From NCBI RefSeq assembly GCF_001936255.1, contig NZ_CP013704.1, positions 806,001 to 870,000 of the forward strand: 64,000 bases of DNA, given 5' to 3'. The notes beneath the pieces were generated by a model, which was not told where the DNA came from, searched no databases, and saw only the letters and a list, made by a program, of their open reading frames with translations. The position numbers and the translations under genes were made by a program. Of the stretch, positions 25,290 to 33,320 are shown piece after piece. This DNA is from Borrelia anserina Es. GTDB taxonomy: Bacteria; Spirochaetota; Spirochaetia; Borreliales; Borreliaceae. The stretch's first letter is position 1; each line of letters begins with the position of its first letter.

Positions 25290-28200
25290 ATGAATTTGTT
25301 TTTTATAAGGAATCAGATTACTCTGTCTTTTCTTTTTTCAGTTTTAGTCTTTATATCAATTCTTATAACTTTTATCTTATTTGTTCAATTTCAAATTTAT
25401 TCTGCTAGATTTCTTATTATAAATTATTTTGAATCGAAATCTGGCTTTAAAATTAAATATGATAAGATTGATCCTTATTTTTTATCTTCAATAAAAATAG
25501 ATAATTTGGAGTTGAGCTTGAATGATGAAGATAAAATATTGATAGGTACTGTTAAGGTTAATTTGGATTTGTTTAGGTTGTTATTAGGAGATGAAAATAT
25601 TATTTTGGATATTTTTTTGAGGGGCAGTACCTTAAATTTTGATTTAAATAATTTTAAGTTTCTTGAATCTCAGGATTTATATTCTAGTGAATTGAAGTTG
25701 AGTGGTGATAGTATTTGTCGTGCGATACTTAGCAAAATGTTTAATTCCTTTGATAGTATTCATGTGTGTTTAGAAGATATTGATATGAATCTTAAACTAA
25801 ATTCTGATAATTTTTTGAGGTTTCAGATTAAGAGTTTTGTATTAAAGACATTCGATGATGATTTTTTATTTAGTTTTGTTATTGATTTTAGTTCTCTTGT
25901 AGTTTTAAACTCTTCTGTTAGCCTTAAAAGTATTCTTGATTCAACTTTTTATTTTGAAGGTAAGTTTAAAAAAGATCTTGAAGATGGATATATTAATTTT
26001 AGTTTTTTAGAATTACATACAGATCATTTTAGTTTGCTTGAACAAGGATTTCAGATAAATTATTCGAAGGGAAATATTGAAATTTTTAATATTATAAGAG
26101 AAAATTTGGATTTTAATTTGAGATATGATTTTAATAAAAATTTTTTGAGATTGGAAGCTTTATTCTTTGATTTAAATCTTTTAAGTTGGATAAGTCTTAA
26201 TAAAAATTTAAGTAATTATAAAAACTATCTTGATACAAGTTTGAATGGTCAGTTGGCATTGTCTTATGATTTTAAAGATAAAGATTTACGGTATGCATTC
26301 TTATTAAATTCATCGTCAAATGCTAATATGATAAACAAAGAAATTCAAGGGGTAAGAGTACAAATTAAAGGTAATGAAGAAATTGCGAATGTACAGGATG
26401 CTTTTGTGAAACTTAAGAGAGGGTTTGTTGGTTATAAGGGCTATTATTCTTTAAAAGATTTAGTGCCGATGGGAAGGCTTGATTTTAGATCTGCAAAAAT
26501 CTTTAGTTTTAAGGATCTTAATGGATATTTAGATTTTAGTAAGGAAGGTCAATTTTTTTGTGTAAAGTCTGATGATTTTAGGATCGGCAGGCTTAAAATT
26601 CGAGATTTGGATATGAAAACGAGTTTTGCTCAAGATATTATCCATGTTGATTATTTACTGAATTTTGCTAGCAATAATTCTAAAATTTCATTGAAGGGTA
26701 ATTTTGATAAGGAGAATTTTAATCTTAATTTGAGCGTTAAAGAGTTTCCTATGCTTTTCTTAAAGGATGTACTTCCAGAAACCCTTATAACTAAGATTAT
26801 TCCTGAACATTTTTTGTCAGGTAAGTATTTAAATTTAACTTCAGAGTTTAATTTAAATACTTTTGATTATACTAGGAGCAAATTGAATAATCTCAATTTT
26901 TCTGTCTTATCAAAATTGGATAATTTTAATTTAATGTTTGATGCAAGTGGGGAAAAAGATGTTTATAAAGTAAAACACTTTAATTATAGTAATGGGGATT
27001 GTAGTATAAATTCTAATTTTTTGATACGGTTGTTTGATAATAGTTTAAATATAAATACTGAGTTTAATTATTTAGGCAAGAGTTATCCTTTGTATTTTGA
27101 GTTAGATTTCAAAAATAGGTATTTTAACTTTCAATTTTCGCCTAGATCACTAGTAAGTTTAAATTATTCTGATTCATCTATATCTTATTTTTTAGATATT
27201 AATGATTTTCATTTTTATAATGGGGATTCTGAGATTTTATTAAATGTTAATTCTTCTGGAGATTACCATAGAATACATAATGATTTGAAGGTTACATTTA
27301 CTAAGTTCAGCTTAGATAAAATTTCTAGTAATCCTGCTTATAATTTTAATTTTAGTTTTGAGGGCATATATGAGAATAAAAAAATTAGTCTTTCAAACAT
27401 TAGATTTACGAATAGGATTTCAAGTTTACAAGGGCAAGGATATTTTAATTTAAATGATAAACTTAGTGGTAATTTGAACTTGTTTTCGTATGTGAATTCA
27501 GAGCGTTATTTCTTGGGTGTTGACTCTAATGAAGATGGAAGTTATTTTGTTGGTAGATTTCAGGGATTTGATTTTAATAATTTAAGATTCTTTTCGTTCT
27601 TAAATGGAAAGATTAATGGTAATTTTATATTGAGCTTTAAAAATAGTGATTTGTTTAATTATTCTCTTAGTGCTTATCTTGCAACAGATGACTTGTCTTT
27701 GTTGGGTGTTCCCACAGATTGCTCTTTGAATTTGGGATTGGTTGATAATAATCTTAATATTTATAATATAAAGGCAAGTCAGAATGGAAAAAAAGTTTTA
27801 GCAGGTAGTTTCAGGTATGATATTAAGAATTTTATTGGTATTGCTAATTTGAATGTTGATAGCAAGATTTTCTCTTCAAAGGTGAATGCAAGTTTTCAAA
27901 AATTTGAAGAGAAAATTGATGAAGAGCTTGGTATTTTAAAGAGTAAAATTGATGGAGAGATTGCTTTAAGAGATTTAAAATATAAAGATAAAAATCTTTC
28001 TGATCTTACAATTGAATTTAAAAATAATAGCGAAAAGTTTATTATGTCATCAATTGAATATGATCTTATTAGTTGTTTGTATGAGTATAATGATGGTAAT
28101 TTTTATATTAGATTAAATGATTATTTGCCTCTTAGTTTCTTTGCATCAGGTAATATTTTTAATAATAAAATTACCAGTAATGTGCAGGATATTAAATTTA

Positions 28201-29681
28201 GTTCAAGTTCAATTACAGAAGATTTATTGGGTTCAAAAACTTTTTTTAATATTAAGGAACATTTTATTCTCTATAATCTTGATTTAATTGGTTCATTGGA
28301 TGTTAATGGTGATTTATATAATCCAAATCTTAATGGAGAGTTTAAGTTAATACATGCTTTGATAAGTACTGAATATCTAAGACTTTCTAGACAGAATGGA
28401 AGAAGTAGAATTTTAGAGTTGATTGATGTACCAGTTACCATTAAAGATAACAGTGTAATTATTGAGAACAAATTTAATTTAGATTATTATTCTGATATCA
28501 GTGTTGCTGCCCATTTGAACCTAAATTTTCTGAGTGATAGTATTGTTGACTATTATAAGATAGATATCGGTGTTTCTGAAGGTTCTGGAGTACCTATTCA
28601 ATTTGATAAAGTAACTATAAATTTTGTTGGACATGCTTCAGGTTATTTTTTTATTGAAGGTAATCCTGAAGAAATTATGTTTAGAGGAGATCTAAATGTT
28701 TCAAATGCTTGGGTTTATTTACTTGAAAATTCGATTGTTGATCTATTAATAAATCCTTATAAAAGATTCAAGAAGAAAGTTGGAGTATCTGATGTTAATT
28801 ATAAGGGTTTGGATATTGCTACAGATTTTAAAATTAATTTTGATAGTAATGTTGCTTTTCATTGGCCAGATAATAAGATTTCCTTCTTGAATGCTATTAT
28901 TACAAGAGGAAATAAACTTGAGTTTAAATCTGACACTAAAACGGATGATTTTACCCTTAAGGGAGATTTAAGTATTTCAAATGGTTCTTTCAATTATAAT
29001 AATAAACAATTTACCTTTAAGAGTGGTTCATATATATCTTTTAATGAAAATAAGAACAAATTTGATCCGTGGGTAAAAGTTGAGGCTACAAATGTGATTA
29101 AGGGTGGTAGTGAAAATTTTTTAATAACAATGAGCATGAATGGTCCTTTGAGTTTATGGGATCTTAAGTTTTCATCTTATCCTGCGAGAACGGAACAAGA
29201 AATTAAATATCTTTTATCAAACGCAATAATTGGAGGTGAATATGGACTACAGTCAGCAGGTACGAATACAGCTGAGATGGCACTTGGACTGGCTAGTGAT
29301 ATTTTAGTTGATCTGATAGTACAGCCTATTGAAGATTATATACGTTCTGTATTAAAATTAGACCTATTGAGTATAAAAACGGATATATTAAGGAATGCTA
29401 TTGGTGTTTTAGGTGGTCCAACAACTTTTGCAGGTGTTCTTGATAAAACAAATGTTAAAGTGGGTAAGTATATTGATGATGGTGTTTTTTTGAAGGCGGG
29501 ATTTGGATTTTTAAAAGAAGAAGTAACACCATTTTCTCAAAATTTAAGTTTTAATGTTAATTTTGGTCTTGAGCTCAATTCACCGTTTTTCTTTGTTGAC
29601 TATACTTTTGATTATAATTTTAAGGAAAATGGTCGTGGTATAGGCAATCAGATATCTATTTTTTGGAAATTTAGATACTAA
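25290..29681 (+). CDS. tamB: TamB-family envelope translocation/assembly protein
   Basis: A very large protein (about 1463 residues) with one N-terminal membrane anchor (around residues 10-35) and a long periplasmic part made of repeating beta strands. It ends in a DUF490/TamB C-terminal domain (WDLKFSSYPARTEQEIKYLLSNAIIGG, then VGKYIDDGVFLKAGFGFLKEE). TamB proteins bridge inner and outer membranes, helping outer-membrane protein assembly or lipid transport. In Borrelia, TamB is known to pair with BamA, encoded 21 bases downstream. No separate TamA is seen. The ATG at 25290 is chosen over an in-frame TTG four codons upstream. Confidence 0.9.
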   Translation: MNLFFIRNQITLSFLFSVLVFISILITFILFVQFQIYSARFLIINYFESKSGFKIKYDKIDPYFLSSIKIDNLELSLNDEDKILIGTVKVNLDLFRLLLGDENIILDIFLRGSTLNFDLNNFKFLESQDLYSSELKLSGDSICRAILSKMFNSFDSIHVCLEDIDMNLKLNSDNFLRFQIKSFVLKTFDDDFLFSFVIDFSSLVVLNSSVSLKSILDSTFYFEGKFKKDLEDGYINFSFLELHTDHFSLLEQGFQINYSKGNIEIFNIIRENLDFNLRYDFNKNFLRLEALFFDLNLLSWISLNKNLSNYKNYLDTSLNGQLALSYDFKDKDLRYAFLLNSSSNANMINKEIQGVRVQIKGNEEIANVQDAFVKLKRGFVGYKGYYSLKDLVPMGRLDFRSAKIFSFKDLNGYLDFSKEGQFFCVKSDDFRIGRLKIRDLDMKTSFAQDIIHVDYLLNFASNNSKISLKGNFDKENFNLNLSVKEFPMLFLKDVLPETLITKIIPEHFLSGKYLNLTSEFNLNTFDYTRSKLNNLNFSVLSKLDNFNLMFDASGEKDVYKVKHFNYSNGDCSINSNFLIRLFDNSLNINTEFNYLGKSYPLYFELDFKNRYFNFQFSPRSLVSLNYSDSSISYFLDINDFHFYNGDSEILLNVNSSGDYHRIHNDLKVTFTKFSLDKISSNPAYNFNFSFEGIYENKKISLSNIRFTNRISSLQGQGYFNLNDKLSGNLNLFSYVNSERYFLGVDSNEDGSYFVGRFQGFDFNNLRFFSFLNGKINGNFILSFKNSDLFNYSLSAYLATDDLSLLGVPTDCSLNLGLVDNNLNIYNIKASQNGKKVLAGSFRYDIKNFIGIANLNVDSKIFSSKVNASFQKFEEKIDEELGILKSKIDGEIALRDLKYKDKNLSDLTIEFKNNSEKFIMSSIEYDLISCLYEYNDGNFYIRLNDYLPLSFFASGNIFNNKITSNVQDIKFSSSSITEDLLGSKTFFNIKEHFILYNLDLIGSLDVNGDLYNPNLNGEFKLIHALISTEYLRLSRQNGRSRILELIDVPVTIKDNSVIIENKFNLDYYSDISVAAHLNLNFLSDSIVDYYKIDIGVSEGSGVPIQFDKVTINFVGHASGYFFIEGNPEEIMFRGDLNVSNAWVYLLENSIVDLLINPYKRFKKKVGVSDVNYKGLDIATDFKINFDSNVAFHWPDNKISFLNAIITRGNKLEFKSDTKTDDFTLKGDLSISNGSFNYNNKQFTFKSGSYISFNENKNKFDPWVKVEATNVIKGGSENFLITMSMNGPLSLWDLKFSSYPARTEQEIKYLLSNAIIGGEYGLQSAGTNTAEMALGLASDILVDLIVQPIEDYIRSVLKLDLLSIKTDILRNAIGVLGGPTTFAGVLDKTNVKVGKYIDDGVFLKAGFGFLKEEVTPFSQNLSFNVNFGLELNSPFFFVDYTFDYNFKENGRGIGNQISIFWKFRY

Positions 29682-29702
29682 ATTATGTAAGGGGTTTGGG
29701 GG

Positions 29703-32162
29703 GTGAAGTTATTTAGAATCTTTGTTGTTATGGTTTTTTCCTGTTTTGTGTTTGATTTGGTTTATTCTCAGGAGCAATATAAGGGTAAGATAATAAAGAG
29801 TGTGAACTTTGATGGTCTTAAAAATATAAGGGAAAATGATCTTGGACCTATTTTGAATGTTTATTTGGGACAAGCTTATTCTGATGAACTTTTTGATAAA
29901 TTGCAAGTTGACCTTTATGCTCTTGATTATTTTGAAGGACTTATTCGGCCTGAGTTTAGAATAGAAGATGATAAGCTTGTAATTACATTTTTTGTGAAAG
30001 AAAAGTCCTTAGTAAGAACTGTTACTTTTGTTGATGATAGTAGGGTTTTTTGGAATAGTGAACTGCGTGATAAATCACATATTAAGGCAAAAGAAGCTTT
30101 AAATCTTGCAAAAATTAAAAAGAGTGTTGTTAAATTTGAAGAAATGTATAAAGATGCTGGATATCTTGATGTTACTGTTGAGTTTGAAATTAAAGAGGAA
30201 GATAGTTTAGTAGATATTATATTTAAAATTAATTCTGGTTCTAAATATGTTGTTAAAGAGGTTTCTTTTGAAGGAAATTTGAACTTTAAGAGTCATGTTC
30301 TTAGAAAATATTTAGTATCAAAACCAGCATCTTTATTTTCTGACGGTAAGTATTTAGAATCAAATGTTGATAAAGACAAAGATCAACTTGAATCTTATTA
30401 TAGGAATAATGGATATATTAATGCTAAAGTTGTAAAGAGTACTGTAGATATACAAGTTCCCAGAGATTCTAAAAAATTAGAAAAAGAGGTTTACTTAAAA
30501 TATTTTATTTCAGAGGGTAGTGTTTTTAAATTTGGTAAGTTTGAGATTACTGGTAATCTAGTTTTTAAATTAGAAGAATTGCAATCTCTAATTACTTTTA
30601 AAGAAGGAGATATTTTTGATGATTCAAGATTTGAACAAGATTTTAAGAAAATTAGGGAAAAGTATTACTCAGATGGTTATATCTTTACAGAAATTGTGCC
30701 TTCTAGGACGATAAGAGATGAGTTTGTAGATCATGATATTAAGATAGTAGAAAAAGATAAAGCACATATTGAATCCATTACTGTTTCAGGTAATAAAAAA
30801 ACAGCTTCTCATGTAATACTTAGAGAAATTCCGTTAATGGAAGGTGATGTTTTTAGTTTAGAAAAACTTAGGATGGGATTGTTTAACTTGCAGAGACTTG
30901 GTTATTTTGGAAATGTTGTTCCCTATGCTGTTCCAAGTAATATTGAGGGTTTAATGAAAATAGATTTTGCTGTTGAAGAGAGAGAGACAGCTAGCTTTAG
31001 GTTTGGTATGAATTTTGGTGGGGTGAGTAATTCTTGGCTTCCATTTTCAGTTTTTGGACAGTGGGAGCAATCTAATTTCTTAGGTGAGGGGTATTCTTTG
31101 TCTGCAAGACTTAATCTTGCTTTTTCAGAGCAAAGCTTTAGATTGATGTTTGAAGATAATTGGTTTATGCAGACTAGATGGACTATTGGGGGATTTTTTG
31201 ATTTCTCACATTCTGTAAATACAGCTTATCAAGATATTAATGGACCTATATTTACAGGCAAAAAGGAGGTACCAGATCCTTTTGTAAGTTGGGAAGAATA
31301 TAATAATTCTAAGAATTTTTCAGATTTTAATATTATGAATTATTCTTTAGCTAAATTTAGCATTAGTGGGTTTACTGGATATACTTTTTCTAATTATCTT
31401 GGAAAGCAGTCATTTGCTGGAACTGTTCAAACGGCTTTGAAATATGTATATTATGATGATAATGTTAATAGACCTTCAAATTATTATTTGAGGGATAATT
31501 ATAATACTATTCGATTTGAAAATTCTCTTGGTATTAGTATTGCGTGGGATACAAGAAATTCTCATTCTTTATCTAATAACGGTTTTTTGCTTAAGCAGCA
31601 ATTTGATTTTTTTGGCGGGTTTTTATTTGGACAGAGTCATTTTTCAAAAGTTACAACTACTTTTGAAAGGTATTTCTCTCTTTTAGGTTATCAAGATGTT
31701 TTTACTCCAATTTTTGATTTAATCTTAACTTTACGAAGTGTTTATTCAAATATTTTGCCACCACTTGGAAATGGTTTTGAAATAGAAATACAGCCGCATC
31801 ATCTTATAGTTATTAGTGAAAACTTTATGATTGCAAGAGGATGGGGAACTTTGAATAATATTTATAGTTCGTTTGTAAATACTATTCAGTTATCAATGTC
31901 TTTGATTAAAAATATTTTAGTTTGGGATATTTTGTTTCTAGATATAGCTTCATATGCTTTGGAGAAGCAAGAAAATGCTTTATTTGTTCCCTTTAATAAT
32001 TTTATTTTTAGTTGGGGATTTGGAATTAGAAGTGTACTTCCTCAAATGCCTTTGTCTTTTGTGATAGCTTATCCATTTTATTTTAATGATGCAGGGGTTA
32101 ATAGGTATTATAATTACTTTGGTGGATTCAAATTTTTCTTAGCCATTGATATGAGATACTAA
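29703..32162 (+). CDS. bamA: BamA, outer-membrane protein assembly factor
   Basis: The 819-residue Omp85 protein inserts beta-barrel proteins in the outer membrane. A signal peptide (MKLFRIFVVMVFSCFVFDLVYSQ) is followed by about five POTRA domains: the first opens GKIIKSVNFDGLKNIRENDL, and the last contains ITVSGNKKTASHVILREIPLMEGDVF. The C-terminal barrel ends with an aromatic-rich strand (FFLAIDMRY), with VRGF-like IARGWG in the loop-6 position. The start is GTG. It sits in the order tamB-bamA-skp, an envelope-biogenesis cluster. Confidence 0.95.
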   Translation: MKLFRIFVVMVFSCFVFDLVYSQEQYKGKIIKSVNFDGLKNIRENDLGPILNVYLGQAYSDELFDKLQVDLYALDYFEGLIRPEFRIEDDKLVITFFVKEKSLVRTVTFVDDSRVFWNSELRDKSHIKAKEALNLAKIKKSVVKFEEMYKDAGYLDVTVEFEIKEEDSLVDIIFKINSGSKYVVKEVSFEGNLNFKSHVLRKYLVSKPASLFSDGKYLESNVDKDKDQLESYYRNNGYINAKVVKSTVDIQVPRDSKKLEKEVYLKYFISEGSVFKFGKFEITGNLVFKLEELQSLITFKEGDIFDDSRFEQDFKKIREKYYSDGYIFTEIVPSRTIRDEFVDHDIKIVEKDKAHIESITVSGNKKTASHVILREIPLMEGDVFSLEKLRMGLFNLQRLGYFGNVVPYAVPSNIEGLMKIDFAVEERETASFRFGMNFGGVSNSWLPFSVFGQWEQSNFLGEGYSLSARLNLAFSEQSFRLMFEDNWFMQTRWTIGGFFDFSHSVNTAYQDINGPIFTGKKEVPDPFVSWEEYNNSKNFSDFNIMNYSLAKFSISGFTGYTFSNYLGKQSFAGTVQTALKYVYYDDNVNRPSNYYLRDNYNTIRFENSLGISIAWDTRNSHSLSNNGFLLKQQFDFFGGFLFGQSHFSKVTTTFERYFSLLGYQDVFTPIFDLILTLRSVYSNILPPLGNGFEIEIQPHHLIVISENFMIARGWGTLNNIYSSFVNTIQLSMSLIKNILVWDILFLDIASYALEKQENALFVPFNNFIFSWGFGIRSVLPQMPLSFVIAYPFYFNDAGVNRYYNYFGGFKFFLAIDMRY

Positions 32163-32197
32163 TATAATTTAGCTAGCTTTTCATAAGGAGGGTTTTT

Positions 32198-32716
32198 ATG
32201 GCTTTTATAGTTCTTTTATTTGCATATTTCTTTCCATTAAATCTTTTTCCATTGAATGTTACAAAAGTAGGTATTGTTGACTTTGAAAAAGTTGTAATTG
32301 AATTTTTAAGTCCGCAATTAAAATCTAATCTTGATCAATTAAAAAGTCATTATCAAGAAAAAATAGATGCCTTGAATTCTGAGATCAAGGATTTGAGAAA
32401 AATGTATGATGAATCTATTAGTGCTCATGATATAGAGAGTGCTAGATTATATGGTAATCAATATAACCTAAAGGTTGATGAACTTAAGAAGCTTAAAAGT
32501 TTGGCTAGGGGTAATCTTGAACAGCAGAAGCAAATTAATATGAATAGTTTAAATAGCGATGGGTCGCTTCGAAATAAGATACTTAATGGCATTCAATATG
32601 TTGCAGAGACTAATGGTATTTCTTTAGTTATGAAAAAGGATAATCCTTATATTCTTTATTATAATAGTACTGTTGATATAACAGATGATGTTGTTAGGTA
32701 TTTGAATGAACAGTAG
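32198..32716 (+). CDS. Skp/OmpH-family periplasmic chaperone
   Basis: The 172-residue exported protein has a hydrophobic N-terminus (MAFIVLLFAYFFPLNLFPLN), then KVGIVDFEKVVIEFLSPQ, the OmpH/Skp start motif. A long coiled-coil follows (LDQLKSHYQEKIDALNSEIKDLRKMYDES through LKVDELKKLKS), and the C-terminal beta element contains GISLVMKKDNPYILYYNSTVDITDDVV. Skp holds unfolded outer-membrane proteins before delivery to BamA, encoded immediately upstream. AAGGAGG precedes the ATG. In LPS-producing bacteria lpxD and fabZ usually follow; here nothing does. Confidence 0.88.
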   Translation: MAFIVLLFAYFFPLNLFPLNVTKVGIVDFEKVVIEFLSPQLKSNLDQLKSHYQEKIDALNSEIKDLRKMYDESISAHDIESARLYGNQYNLKVDELKKLKSLARGNLEQQKQINMNSLNSDGSLRNKILNGIQYVAETNGISLVMKKDNPYILYYNSTVDITDDVVRYLNEQ

Positions 32717-32735
32717 TACATTGTAGGGTTTGTCT

Positions 32736-33245
32736 TTAGTTATTATTTTCTTTTCTAAGTCGCCTGATTAGGGTGCAAAATTCTTTTTTGTTGTTTTTAT
32801 TAATATTTGATAGTAAAATATGTGATTTTAACATTGATTTAAATATTGTATTTTTATGTACATTTAAGCAAAGATATTCTTTCATGTTACTTTTTTGTAG
32901 CTTTTCTTCTCTATTTTCTATTTTTAATATCTTTTCAAGACCAAGGGATTTTAAGTTTTCAAGTGCTTCTTTGCTTGAATTTATTATTTTAAAAGTTTTT
33001 TTGCGTTCATTACTTTTGTTATCAATATACAATAGCACGCCCATAAAAGTTGAATCTAAGTATTTGGTTTCTGATAAGTCTACGTATAATTTATTGATTT
33101 TATCATCATTATCTATAAATATATTTTTAATAAATGTTTTAAAATTTACTGAATATAACGCAGTAAGTCTGTTAATTAATTTTATGAAAATAGAATCACC
33201 TTTACATATATAAAAGACATTATTTTGAGAACTATCTTTTTCCAT
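32736..33245 (-). CDS. STAS-domain protein (anti-sigma-factor-antagonist-like)
   Basis: A 169-residue protein with an N-terminal STAS fold. The diagnostic segment KLYVDLSETKYLDSTFMGVLLYIDNK includes the Ser after Asp that is phosphorylated in SpoIIAA/RsbV proteins. An additional 60-residue Lys/Asn-rich helical tail is unusual. It is a single minus-strand gene between skp and mutS, convergent with skp. No anti-sigma kinase gene is visible in the window, so partner and target are unknown. Confidence 0.75.
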   Translation of the reverse strand: MEKDSSQNNVFYICKGDSIFIKLINRLTALYSVNFKTFIKNIFIDNDDKINKLYVDLSETKYLDSTFMGVLLYIDNKSNERKKTFKIINSSKEALENLKSLGLEKILKIENREEKLQKSNMKEYLCLNVHKNTIFKSMLKSHILLSNINKNNKKEFCTLIRRLRKENNN

Positions 33246-33275
33246 TTTTACATTCTTTTGATAATTTTAAGTATA

Positions 33276-33305
33276 TTGTAAAGTTTTAATAATATCAATT
33301 ATAAT
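33276..33305 (+). promoter_or_regulatory. possible mutS promoter giving a very short leader
   Basis: TTGTAA (33276-33281), 18 bases, TATAAT (33300-33305). The predicted start is near 33312, about nine bases before the mutS ATG, and no Shine-Dalgarno sequence is present. Confidence 0.4.
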
Positions 33306-33320
33306 TTTATTATTGTCTAT

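Noticed and set aside
32773-33213. 146-codon plus-strand frame opposite the STAS gene
   Set aside because: The minus-strand frame has a clear STAS motif; the plus frame is Phe/Ser/Leu-rich noise.
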